From: Bacillota bacterium
GTDB taxonomy: Bacteria; Bacillota_A; Clostridia; Lachnospirales; Lachnospiraceae
NCBI GenBank assembly: GCA_023407175.1
Contig: JAEYMU010000017.1
Location: 68,592-132,591, forward strand
Direction: 5' to 3'
Length of the DNA stretch: 64,000 nt
Within the stretch, counting starts at the first letter, position 1; every line of letters begins with the position of its first letter. Below are positions 25,356-33,267 of this stretch, piece after piece. The notes beneath the pieces are model-generated. The model saw nothing but the letters and a program-made list of their open reading frames with translations. It was not told where the DNA came from and did no database searches. The translations under genes and the position numbers were made by a program.

Positions 25356-26264
25356 TTAGTACTGGTGTAAACGGGCAGTCATCTGCTCCAGTGTATCAAG
25401 ACGGTTCAGCAGCTCTTTTAAGACCGCGGAATCTACCTTACCGGGATTCCAGCTGGACGGATGGCGAAAGCACCGCCCCGCATATCCTCTGGCACGCATC
25501 AGCTCTTCAAAGGTATCCAGAATACCGTAATTCCATCCGAGTGCGAGAAAATCCATAAAAGCCTCCTGAAGCGGAATGATTTCAGGATAATGTCCCTCCT
25601 GGATGACCCTGTAAACGGCGGCGTACATATCCGGCAGGAGGTTCTGCCAGGTGCCGATGGAACCGTCCGCTCCGTAGAGCAGACCAAGGGGCAGCATTTC
25701 ATCCAAACCCGTATAGACAATTTTGTCCGGGTATTCTCTGACCAGGCTGTGCATTAAAAAGAGGTTCCAGTCACTGACCTTGATACCGATGACGCCCTCC
25801 AAATCCAGCAGGCGGCGAAGCTCCGGCATGCCTGCCGTAACTCCGGTCAAGCCCGGAATATAATAGACAATCACCGGGATATCCGTAGCTGTGAGGGCTT
25901 TGTAGTAGTCAATAATTTCATTCCAGCCTGCACGAGGCGGAATGGAGGAAACCGCATCTGCCCCAAGCTCCTTCGCATGGCGGGCGAGCTCAACGGCATC
26001 ACGCTGTGTGGTTTGCCCTACATGAACGATGGAGCATTTTCCGGCGTCACGAAGGCGCGGAACTAAATGCTCGGCAATCAGACGGCGTTCCTCAATGCGC
26101 AGCCGGCTTGCGTCTCCTGTGCCTCCGCAGAGGTACATTCCTTGAATCGGGCTTTTCATAAGGCGGTTAAAATTATTCTCCAGTGCGGTTAAATCGAGTG
26201 AGTCATCCTCGAGGCATGGAGAAACGATCGGTACAATGATACCGGAAAAAATGCTTTTGTCCAT
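25356..26264 (-). CDS. N-acetylneuraminate lyase / DapA-family aldolase
   Basis: A 302-residue TIM-barrel class I aldolase. The Schiff-base lysine is Lys162 in GVIGIKVSDWN, the Tyr is in VYYIPGLTG (about 134), and the GxxGE-like loop is CGGTGDA (47-52, Glu replaced by Asp). YIPGLTGV, GLDEMLPLGL and GADGSIGTWQN are closer to N-acetylneuraminate lyases than to DapA. It would split a 2-keto-3-deoxy (amino) sugar acid into pyruvate and an aldose such as ManNAc. No NanE or classical sialic acid transporter is seen, so the acid substrate is uncertain. It is a single gene on the minus strand. Confidence 0.82.
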   Translation of the reverse strand: MDKSIFSGIIVPIVSPCLEDDSLDLTALENNFNRLMKSPIQGMYLCGGTGDASRLRIEERRLIAEHLVPRLRDAGKCSIVHVGQTTQRDAVELARHAKELGADAVSSIPPRAGWNEIIDYYKALTATDIPVIVYYIPGLTGVTAGMPELRRLLDLEGVIGIKVSDWNLFLMHSLVREYPDKIVYTGLDEMLPLGLLYGADGSIGTWQNLLPDMYAAVYRVIQEGHYPEIIPLQEAFMDFLALGWNYGILDTFEELMRARGYAGRCFRHPSSWNPGKVDSAVLKELLNRLDTLEQMTARLHQY

Positions 26265-26438
26265 ATTTTTTACTCCTTTTTACACGGCGGGCTGCGGTTA
26301 ATCGCAAAGCGCCATTCCCTGTAAGAGGGAAATTTGATTTGCTTTCTACCCGATAGCATAAAAGAGAATGCCCGGAAAGACAATATCAAAATACGTCATC
26401 CTAACGGGATTAATGGTCAAAATTGAATGTTTTCTATA

Positions 26439-26591
26439 ATAGGTAATTGCGAAACATTATAATCCACTAAATTTCCCGAACAACAGATACAAATTTCTCC
26501 GCTCCAACGCTCCTTCCGCTTAACTTCCGCTCCGAAAGTGTATCTGTTGTTCGAAAAATTATTAACATTTGTGAGTTTCACAATTACCTAT
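26439..26591. repeat. MITE-like element D with nested inverted repeats
   Basis: Terminal repeats of 17 bases, 16 identical (26439-26455 and 26575-26591, ATAGGTAATTG ... CAATTACCTAT), surround a perfect 15-bp inverted repeat (26477-26491 / 26539-26553, CGAACAACAGATACA). The 47-base centre is pyrimidine-rich with four CCGCT units. No ORF is inside. It resembles a miniature mobile element or a structured RNA. Confidence 0.7.
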
Positions 26592-26619
26592 TTAAAAAAA
26601 CGGAAAGGAAACTGCAGAA

Positions 26620-27489
26620 ATGATTTACACGATGGAAAATGAAGAAATAATGGTACAAATGAACAGTGAGGGTGCACAGCTGTGGTCGCTTTTGGATAAA
26701 AGGTCCCAGACAGAGCATCTTTGGCAGGGGGACCCAGCTTACTGGAGCGAGCGTTCGCCTACCCTGTTTCCTATCTGCGGGAGGCTGAAAAACGGGGAAT
26801 ACCGGCTGAACGGACAGACCTATTCCATGCACCTGCACGGGTTTGCGCGGGATGAGGAGCACCGTCTCGTAAAGCAGGAGAAAAACACGGTTGTATTCCG
26901 GCTTGTGCAAAACGAAGTGACCCTGGCGCAATACCCCTATACATTTCAGCTGGACACGATTTATTGCCTGGAGGGCAGCAAGCTGCACTATTCCTTTGAA
27001 GTGACGAATACAGGAGAGGAACGGCTCCCGTTCTCAATAGGCTACCATACCGGCTATCGCATACCCTTTGACGACCGGCATACAGCGGAGGATTACAGGA
27101 TTGTCTTCCAAAAGCGGGAAACTCCTACGCAGCTTCTGGAAGACGGATTGCTGACCGGAGAAACGCAGATTCCTCTGCATAATGAAAATGTCCTGGCGGT
27201 TCGCCGGGATATGTTCCCCCAGAGCTATGTCCTGGAAGGAATTCAGTCGGAATATGTGGGTATTGTGGAGAACAAAACGGGACGTGAGGTGCGTGTGACC
27301 TTCCGGGATTTTCCCTTCCTTCTGCTATGGTCTACACAGGGGGAGGTTCCCTTTATCTGTGTTGAACCCTGGTGCGGACTGCCGGATGATATGGATTTCA
27401 ACGGAACATTTTTGGACAAGCGTGCCCTTCAAAGCATCGCTTCCGGCGAATGCTTCCGTTGCACACAGACAATTGAAATAATACGCTGA
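26620..27489 (+). CDS. Aldose 1-epimerase family protein (GalM-like)
   Basis: A 289-residue beta-sandwich protein of the galactose mutarotase superfamily, which interconverts alpha and beta anomers of sugars. Family blocks: GAQLWSLLDKRSQTEHLWQGDPAYW, SPTLFPICGRLKNG, MHLHGFARDEE (His), SIGYHTGYRIPF (catalytic-type His) and CVEPWCGLPD (Glu). The sequence resembles the YphB-like/LacX-like subgroup more than classical GalM. The RBS is AAAGGAA. It converges with the thrE pair with only 7 bases between stops. Confidence 0.85.
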   Translation: MIYTMENEEIMVQMNSEGAQLWSLLDKRSQTEHLWQGDPAYWSERSPTLFPICGRLKNGEYRLNGQTYSMHLHGFARDEEHRLVKQEKNTVVFRLVQNEVTLAQYPYTFQLDTIYCLEGSKLHYSFEVTNTGEERLPFSIGYHTGYRIPFDDRHTAEDYRIVFQKRETPTQLLEDGLLTGETQIPLHNENVLAVRRDMFPQSYVLEGIQSEYVGIVENKTGREVRVTFRDFPFLLLWSTQGEVPFICVEPWCGLPDDMDFNGTFLDKRALQSIASGECFRCTQTIEIIR

Positions 27490-27496
27490 TATAAAA

Positions 27497-27967
27497 TTAT
27501 ATGCGGCGCCGGGAACTCCGGTATGCCTGAATACGCGAATGCAGGCTTGTGAGAATGTTCACGTCTGAGGCCACGCAGATAATTCCCAGAGCAATTGCGC
27601 CGGCCTCGGTCATTACAAGCTGTGCGGAGTGGCCGAATTGCTCCGTCTCACTGCGTACCAGATGACTCATCATATAGTACAGGTCGCCTCCGGGAATCAA
27701 AGGGATGAGCATGGGCACCTCAAGCGTGATTACGGGCGCCTTTACGGCGCGTGCCAGCAGCTCGCTGGCTAGCGCCGCGGCGGAGGTTCCGCACAAAAGG
27801 GCGATAAAAATATTGCCCCCTATGACGTTGAAAATCAGGTATACCGCCCAGGAAAGTGTTCCGCCAAGAGCAATCCAAAGCAGCTTGCCCTTCCGGATAT
27901 TAAAGAGCATGGCAAACCCCATGGAGCCAATGCCTCCCATAAGTGTTTGAAGTATGTAGCCTTTCAT
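27497..27967 (-). CDS. ThrE-type exporter, small membrane subunit (DUF3815)
   Basis: 156 residues with about four to five membrane helices: YILQTLMGGIGSMGFAMLF, LLWIALGGTLSWAVYLIF, NIFIALLCGTSAA and MLIPLIPGGDLYYMM. It is the second half of the split threonine/serine exporter and works with the larger protein upstream. I start at ATG 27967 because TGGAGAT precedes it; another ATG is at 27979. The gap to the upstream gene is 24 bases, so the two are co-transcribed. Substrate may be an amino acid or small metabolite. Confidence 0.85.
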   Translation of the reverse strand: MKGYILQTLMGGIGSMGFAMLFNIRKGKLLWIALGGTLSWAVYLIFNVIGGNIFIALLCGTSAAALASELLARAVKAPVITLEVPMLIPLIPGGDLYYMMSHLVRSETEQFGHSAQLVMTEAGAIALGIICVASDVNILTSLHSRIQAYRSSRRRI

Positions 27968-27991
27968 TGTAATCTCCATTAAAATTTATTT

Positions 27992-28777
27992 TCACATCGT
28001 GCGCATCAGCACAATCGCAAATCCGATTGCAATTGCCAGAGCCTTGAGAACAGCCTCGCTCAGTCCCAAAAGCCCGGAAATCGTGTCACCGTTAATCATA
28101 TCCCGCAGAGAGGAGGTCAGCGCAATTCCGGGAATCAGCAGCATGATGTTGCCGATGATGATTTTGTCGGGGCTGTTTCCTATCCCCACAGAAACCATTC
28201 CGATAACTGCTAGAGCCGCAAGGGCGCTGCACAGCATATGCAGCAGAATACTGTTGACCCGCAGCCTTGAAACAAAATGCAGGGAGGCAAACAGCAGAAG
28301 TCCGGAAATAGCTGAAGCAAGAGCATCCTGCGCCGTTCCCCCAAAGAAAATGGAAAATACGGCTGAGATGACGGAATACAAACAGCAGCGTGCCCATGGG
28401 GGGTAGGAGGGGAAGCGCCGAAGCTCCTCGACGGAATGGCGAAACTCTTCAATGCTCAGGGGATGGGCGCATGACTTCCGGGAAAATTCGTTTATGCAGG
28501 CTACTCTCCCGAGATTTGTGTCATGGATACGAATACGGCGGGTCTGGGTGAGGATACGGCTGTCCGTTGTGTGCACCGTCAATACAATGCTGGAGGTTAT
28601 TGTAAATACATCTGTTTTTGCAAATCCGTAAGCATTGCATAAGCGTGTGATGGTATCCTCCACGCGCATGACCTCCGCTCCGCTTATGAGGAGAAGCTCG
28701 CCTACATCTAAAATGCAGGACAGCAGGATATCTTCTGCCGGGCAGACCTTTGTTTGCTGTATCATTCCCTCCTGCAT
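27992..28777 (-). CDS. ThrE-type threonine/serine exporter, large subunit (DUF1212)
   Basis: 261 residues. A cytoplasmic N-terminal part (CILDVGELLLISGAEVMRVEDTITRLCNAYG, about 19-49) is the typical ThrE hallmark with the GAE(V/T)xRVE motif. About five helices follow, including LLIPGIALTSSLRDMINGDTISGLLGLSEA. The start ATG 28777 follows AAAGGAGG. A sigma-A promoter (28883-28910) lies upstream, and two overlapping operator-like motifs at 28806-28824 are in the 5' leader, so it may be in the LacI regulon. Confidence 0.88.
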   Translation of the reverse strand: MQEGMIQQTKVCPAEDILLSCILDVGELLLISGAEVMRVEDTITRLCNAYGFAKTDVFTITSSIVLTVHTTDSRILTQTRRIRIHDTNLGRVACINEFSRKSCAHPLSIEEFRHSVEELRRFPSYPPWARCCLYSVISAVFSIFFGGTAQDALASAISGLLLFASLHFVSRLRVNSILLHMLCSALAALAVIGMVSVGIGNSPDKIIIGNIMLLIPGIALTSSLRDMINGDTISGLLGLSEAVLKALAIAIGFAIVLMRTM

Positions 28778-28805
28778 GTCAGGATACCTCCTTTATATTT
28801 GAATA

Positions 28806-28824
28806 TTATTAGTTATTAGTTATA
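28806..28824. promoter_or_regulatory. Candidate LacI operators, two overlapping copies
   Basis: TTATTAGTTATTAGTTATA contains two overlapping copies of the TTATTAGTTATA motif seen at 28995 and (inverted) at 47462. It is downstream of the thrE promoter and 29 bases from the thrE start. Confidence 0.55.
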
Positions 28825-28882
28825 TACTTGACTTTGTCCCCAGACTATGGGAAAATAAAGCTGGATCAAAATTCACATTCTA

Positions 28883-28910
28883 AATATAGCGTATTCATTG
28901 GATATGTCAA
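28883..28910 (-). promoter_or_regulatory. Sigma-A promoter of the thrE pair
   Basis: Minus strand: TTGACA (28910-28905), 16-base spacer, TATATT (28888-28883). Confidence 0.65.
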
Positions 28911-28994
28911 GTAGTGGGCATTAAAAAAATTCAATAAGGCCTTTTTTCTGTTATGGCAATAATATTATCTGGAAATTAAAAAGTATTATTTATT

Positions 28995-29007
28995 TTATTA
29001 GTTATAA
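28995..29007. promoter_or_regulatory. Candidate LacI operator (autoregulatory)
   Basis: TTATTAGTTATAA lies 14 bases upstream of the lacI-type ATG, overlapping the start of its RBS. It is identical, in reverse orientation, to 47462-47474. Confidence 0.6.
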
Positions 29008-29021
29008 AGGAGCGTTTCGAG

Positions 29022-30119
29022 ATGAAAAAAAATACTTCACAGGATGTAGCCAAGCTTGCGGGGGTTTCGCAGGCGGCTGTTTCTCTGATTTTGAACAACA
29101 GCGACAAAATTGCCTTCAGCAATGAAACCAAGGAAAGGGTGTTCGCAGCTGCTCAGCAGCTGAATTACCGTATTCCTTCAAAAAAAAAGCCGCGGGAAAA
29201 AACAAGCACGCGTATGCTGCTGGTGCTTACACCCACGCTTACCAATCAGTACTATGCCGAGTTAATCCAGGCCATAGAGGATTATGTGGATACCCTGGAT
29301 TACCGTGTAATCGTATGTAATACGTTCCGAAAGCCTGACCTGGAGAAATTTTATCTGGACACCTTTTTGGGCAGCCATGTGGAAGGCATTATCTATACCT
29401 TTTTGCCCAGCTTTCCCCGCTTTATTGAACAAATTTCAAGCACGACCCCGACGGTTATTATAGGAGAGAAGCAAAACGACCTTTCCATCTGCTCGATTGA
29501 GCTGAGTAACATGAGTGCCGGCTCTATGCTGGCGGAGCATCTTTACCAGCTTGGACACCGCAAATGCGTCTTCATTTCCACGCCGTTGAACCAGCTGACT
29601 CTGGCGCGTGAGCAGCGGCTGGAGGGTATCCGCAGGCAGTTCGAATCACATGGAGTTACCGACGGGGTTGACGTTCTGATGGCAGAGGGCCTGCCGGAAT
29701 CCGACAGCCAGGCTGACGGTATGCCTTACGAGTATTCCGTAGGGCGGCAGCTTACGGCGAACCTGATGCGCCGCAAATGTGCAGCCAGCGTCCTTATCGG
29801 TGTAAACGACATGACGGCGTTAGGTATCCTGAACGAGCTGACTGACGGCGGATACCGTGTACCGGAGGACTATTCGGTCTGCGGCTTCGATAATATCTTT
29901 TCGTCAAGCATTACGACTCCGGGACTGACCACGATTGAGCACCACCTGAGGGCGCGCTGTAAGGCAGCTGTGGATATGGTGATCGAAATGGGGCAAAACG
30001 GAGCAGTTTCCCATATTCCCGCGCCTCTTGTTAATAAAATTGAATATACACCCCAGCTGGTTGTCCGGGGCTCCACCGGTTCGGTAACCGCCCGGGAGGA
30101 TTTGGCTGTGAAAGAATAG
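29022..30119 (+). CDS. LacI-family transcriptional regulator
   Basis: 365 residues. The N-terminal LacI HTH is TSQDVAKLAGVSQAAVSLILNNSDKIAFSNETKERVF (about 5-41), followed by the hinge. A periplasmic-binding-like sensor domain (about 65-345) ends in YSVCGFDNIFSSSITTPGLTTIEHHL, the classical C-terminal core. The start ATG follows AAAGGAG. An operator-like site overlaps the leader, so it is probably autoregulated, and the same motif occurs before several glycan operons. The ligand is likely a sugar from the pathway (inference). It is followed 9 bp later by an AraC gene, giving a two-regulator operon. Confidence 0.9.
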   Translation: MKKNTSQDVAKLAGVSQAAVSLILNNSDKIAFSNETKERVFAAAQQLNYRIPSKKKPREKTSTRMLLVLTPTLTNQYYAELIQAIEDYVDTLDYRVIVCNTFRKPDLEKFYLDTFLGSHVEGIIYTFLPSFPRFIEQISSTTPTVIIGEKQNDLSICSIELSNMSAGSMLAEHLYQLGHRKCVFISTPLNQLTLAREQRLEGIRRQFESHGVTDGVDVLMAEGLPESDSQADGMPYEYSVGRQLTANLMRRKCAASVLIGVNDMTALGILNELTDGGYRVPEDYSVCGFDNIFSSSITTPGLTTIEHHLRARCKAAVDMVIEMGQNGAVSHIPAPLVNKIEYTPQLVVRGSTGSVTAREDLAVKE

Positions 30120-30128
30120 GCAGCATTT

Positions 30129-31058
30129 ATGAAGCGGGAAAAATCTTATTTAGATTACCATAAAACCGTCCTGAAGCCCTCTATTACGGTAAACAGTATT
30201 GTGACGGTGCATTATTTTGAATACTCCAGCAGCTATTATTTTCCGGGCGAAGCCCATGATTTTTGGGAGTTTTTATATGTTGATAAGGGAGAGGTCCTGG
30301 TCAGCGCCAATACGGCGGCTTTGGCTCTAAAAGCGGGGGAAATTATTTTTCATCAGCCCATGGAATTCCATACGGTGGGCGCCAACGGTGTGGTTGCGCC
30401 GAATTTGGCGGTGGTGGCCTTTGATTGCCGCTCACCGGCGATGGACTTTTTCAGAAATAAGGTTATGCGCGTTACACAAAAGCAGCACAGCTACATCGCG
30501 GACATAGTGGAAATCGCCTACCAGCTTTTTGACTCCCCTCTTAATGATCCTGAATTGAAGCGCCTGACTAAGCGCAAGGACAACGGTGTGCCCTTTGGCA
30601 GTGAGCAGATTTTAAGAAGTACCCTTGAATTGCTGCTGCTGGATATGATACGCAATGACCAGCCCCCGCTGCAGAGAACCGCAGCCACGGCTTTCCGGAG
30701 AGAATATGATCTTGAGCTTTATTTGCGTACGCTTCGCTTTTTTGAAGAACATCTTAGGGAGCAGCTTTCCCTGGAGGAAATATGCGATGCCCTGCTTGTC
30801 GGACGCTCGCACCTGCAAAAGCTTTTTCACGAAAAAACAGGAAGCGGAGTCGTGGACAATTTTGCCCGTATGAAAATACAATACGCCCGCCAGATTATCC
30901 GGGAGGGGCGGCTTAATTTTACGGAAACGGCAGAATATCTCGGCTATTCCTCCCTGTATTACTTTTCACGGCAATTTAAAAAGATTACTGGCATGACGCC
31001 AACGCAGTACAGCCAGTCCATCCAGGCGAAAGCGCACATGGACGAACATGGCGGATAA
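30129..31058 (+). CDS. AraC-family transcriptional regulator
   Basis: 309 residues. The N-terminal cupin sensor reads FPGEAHDFWEFLYVDKGEVLV and KAGEIIFHQPMEFHT. The C-terminal double HTH (about 200-300) reads SLEEICDALLVGRSHLQKLFHEKTGSG and LNFTETAEYLGYSSLYYFSRQFKKITGMTPTQY. It is co-transcribed with the LacI gene upstream. A terminator hairpin overlaps its last codons. It probably activates one of the neighbouring sugar operons; no target site can be assigned with confidence. Confidence 0.88.
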   Translation: MKREKSYLDYHKTVLKPSITVNSIVTVHYFEYSSSYYFPGEAHDFWEFLYVDKGEVLVSANTAALALKAGEIIFHQPMEFHTVGANGVVAPNLAVVAFDCRSPAMDFFRNKVMRVTQKQHSYIADIVEIAYQLFDSPLNDPELKRLTKRKDNGVPFGSEQILRSTLELLLLDMIRNDQPPLQRTAATAFRREYDLELYLRTLRFFEEHLREQLSLEEICDALLVGRSHLQKLFHEKTGSGVVDNFARMKIQYARQIIREGRLNFTETAEYLGYSSLYYFSRQFKKITGMTPTQYSQSIQAKAHMDEHGG

Positions 31059-31089
31059 CCTTTGTGAAGGTATCCGCCATGTTTTTTTT
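31046..31089 (+). terminator. Terminator overlapping the AraC stop codon
   Basis: ACATGGCGGATAACCTT pairs with AAGGTATCCGCCATGT and is followed by eight Ts. The T-run also forms the first arm of the next inverted repeat. Confidence 0.9.
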
Positions 31090-31210
31090 GTAATAGGAAG
31101 TTCCTATTACAAAAAAAGCCCTCCGTGTAGGACGCGCACCTCGCGGCAGGGAAGATATTGCTTCGCAATCCGCTCGGGCGCAAAGAGTCAGCAAGCTGAC
31201 TCTTTATTCT
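31083..31210 (+). repeat. Structured intergenic element B (same family as 24112-24272)
   Basis: A perfect 17-bp inverted repeat (31083-31099 / 31101-31117), then AGCCCTCCG (31117-31125), GTAGGACGCGCAC, a small hairpin ATTGCttcGCAAT, the block CGCTCGG, and a terminal hairpin AAAGAGTCAGC/GCTGACTCTTT (31182-31205) followed by ATTCT. The block order matches element A while stem sequences differ. Confidence 0.75.
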
Positions 31211-31236
31211 ACTCTTTTGTGCAAATTAAATCACCG

Positions 31237-31256
31237 ATCGGATATCCTAATCCGAT
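31237..31256. promoter_or_regulatory. Inverted repeat upstream of galE, candidate operator
   Basis: ATCGGAT and ATCCGAT flank a 6-base spacer, 48 bases before the galE ATG. It could be a site for one of the adjacent regulators. Function is a guess from position. Confidence 0.3.
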
Positions 31257-31303
31257 ACCTTTTGCGATAAAATCAGGGTAGATAAGAAAAGGAGGGACGG
31301 TAT

Positions 31304-32335
31304 ATGAAATGCTCGAAAATACTGGTTACCGGAGGTGCTGGGTATATTGGCAGCCACACCTGTGTACAGCTTCTGGAAAATGGATACGATATTATTGTTG
31401 CGGACAATCTGATAAACAGCAGTGAGGAATCCATCCGCCGGGTTGAAAAAATCACCGGGCGGCAGGTCCCGTTTTTTCATGTAGACCTGTGCGACGAGGG
31501 GGCGCTGGACAAAATTTTCGATGAATATCCAATCCATGCGGTAATCCACTTTGCGGGATTGAAGGCTGTGGGGGAATCGGTCAGGATTCCGCTGCGCTAT
31601 TATGAGAACAATCTTGTGTCCACTTTAAATCTTTTGCACTGCATGGAAAAGCATCAGGTGTATCAGTTGGTTTTCAGCTCATCGGCGACGGTATACGGGA
31701 ATCCGAAAAGCGTTCCGGTTTGTGAGGATTTTCCCACTTCAGCGACAAACCCCTATGGCGCTACCAAGCTTTTTCTTGAACGGATTTTAACTGATTTCTG
31801 TAATGCGGACTCAAACCGCCGCTTTACGCTTTTACGCTATTTTAACCCGGTGGGCGCGCATAAAAGCGGTCTGATCGGCGAAGACCCGGGCGGAATTCCA
31901 AACAACCTTTTCCCGTATATCACTCAGGTGGCCATAGGGAAGCTTCCCAAGCTTTCGGTATTCGGCGGCGATTATCCGACGCCGGACGGAACCGGTGTGC
32001 GGGATTACATCCATGTGGAGGATCTGGCAGCCGGACATCTGGCAGCTTTGGAGCATCTGGAGCATCAGGAGGGTGTTCAGGTCTACAATCTGGGGACAGG
32101 GACGGGCTATTCCGTACTGGATATGGTACGAGCCTTTGAACGCGTGAACGGCGTAAAGGTGCTCTATTCCATTACCGAACGCCGTCCGGGAGATATAGCG
32201 GTCTGCTACGCGGACGCGTCAAGGGCTGCGACGGAGCTTGGCTGGAAAGCGCAGCGCGGGCTGGAGGAAATGTGTGAGGATTCCTGGCGGTGGCAGACGC
32301 AGAATTCCAATGGATATGAAGGAGGAAAACTATGA
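31304..32335 (+). CDS. galE: UDP-glucose 4-epimerase
   Basis: A 343-residue extended short-chain dehydrogenase that interconverts UDP-Glc/UDP-Gal, and often UDP-GlcNAc/UDP-GalNAc, with bound NAD. The Rossmann motif is GGAGYIGSHT (about 9-18). The catalytic Ser/Thr block is FSSSATVYG and the Tyr-Lys pair is in NPYGATK. Conserved LRYFNPVGAH, DGTGVRDYIHVEDLA and VYNLGTGTGYSVL follow. Its stop overlaps the next ATG (ATGA), so three genes galE / nucleotidyltransferase / kinase are translationally coupled. The pairing with a NahK-like kinase suggests it handles N-acetylhexosamine nucleotides. Confidence 0.93.
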   Translation: MKCSKILVTGGAGYIGSHTCVQLLENGYDIIVADNLINSSEESIRRVEKITGRQVPFFHVDLCDEGALDKIFDEYPIHAVIHFAGLKAVGESVRIPLRYYENNLVSTLNLLHCMEKHQVYQLVFSSSATVYGNPKSVPVCEDFPTSATNPYGATKLFLERILTDFCNADSNRRFTLLRYFNPVGAHKSGLIGEDPGGIPNNLFPYITQVAIGKLPKLSVFGGDYPTPDGTGVRDYIHVEDLAAGHLAALEHLEHQEGVQVYNLGTGTGYSVLDMVRAFERVNGVKVLYSITERRPGDIAVCYADASRAATELGWKAQRGLEEMCEDSWRWQTQNSNGYEGGKL

Positions 32336-33267
32336 AAAAAGAACCGATTGTTGTAGTCATGGCGGCCGGTATGGGCAGCCGTTACGGTGGTTTGAAGCAA
32401 ATCGACCCGGTAGGAGATCATGGGGAAATTCTGATGGACTATGCACTTTACGACGCGAAGCGGGCGGGCTTTCAACGTGTTGTATTTATTATCAAGCCGG
32501 AGATGGAAGCCGAATTTCATGAGATAATCGGGCGGCGCATGGAAAAGCAGATGGAGGTTTCCTATGCCTTTCAGAAAATCGACAGTCTGCCCCAAGGCAT
32601 CTTGGTTCCGGAGGGACGCACAAAGCCCTGGGGAACAGGACATGCGGTGCTTTCCTGCAGTGGGGTTGTGGATGCACCCTTTGCGGTAATTAATGCGGAT
32701 GATTTTTACGGACAGGAATCCTTTGACCGGATCTACCGTTTTCTGTGTGAGGAGCAGGAAGAAAATGCTCTTCACTTTGCAATGGTCGGTTATATTCTTG
32801 CTAATACCCTGACGGAGAACGGGCACGTGGCGCGTGGGATCTGCGAGGTGAAGGAGGGCTTTCTTACGAACATAACAGAGCGTACGCGTATTGAAAAGCA
32901 CGATACCGCTGTTGAATATACGGAGGACGGGGAAAGCTGGAACACGCTGGACCCGCAGTCCATTGTTTCCATGAATCTGTGGGGCTTTACCCCTGTCATG
33001 CTGGAGAAGCTGAACGAGCATTTCGCAGACTTTCTTACCGGGGCATTAAGGACAAATCCACTTAAGGCAGAATATTTTCTGCCGTCGGTTGTAAATGAGC
33101 TCCTTAAGAGCAGGGAGGCATCCGTACGCGTACTGACCTCCCGGGATAAATGGTATGGGATGACCTACCATGAGGATAAGCCCTGTGTATGTGCTGCTAT
33201 TCAGGAAATGATCCGTACCGGAAAATATCCGGAGAATTTATGGAACCGTCAGGAGGAAAGAAAATGA
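32332..33267 (+). CDS. Sugar nucleotidyltransferase (NTP_transferase family)
   Basis: 311 residues. The N-terminal nucleotide-binding signature VMAAGMGSRYGGLKQIDPVG (about 9-28) corresponds to GxGxR...K of sugar-1-phosphate nucleotidyltransferases. The metal-binding block is VINADDFYG, and MNLWGFTP occurs in the second half. It probably makes an NDP-sugar from a hexosamine-1-phosphate formed by the next kinase, feeding GalE. It is coupled by 4-base ATGA overlaps on both sides. Nucleotide and sugar specificity are inferred only from context. Confidence 0.82.
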   Translation: MKKEPIVVVMAAGMGSRYGGLKQIDPVGDHGEILMDYALYDAKRAGFQRVVFIIKPEMEAEFHEIIGRRMEKQMEVSYAFQKIDSLPQGILVPEGRTKPWGTGHAVLSCSGVVDAPFAVINADDFYGQESFDRIYRFLCEEQEENALHFAMVGYILANTLTENGHVARGICEVKEGFLTNITERTRIEKHDTAVEYTEDGESWNTLDPQSIVSMNLWGFTPVMLEKLNEHFADFLTGALRTNPLKAEYFLPSVVNELLKSREASVRVLTSRDKWYGMTYHEDKPCVCAAIQEMIRTGKYPENLWNRQEERK

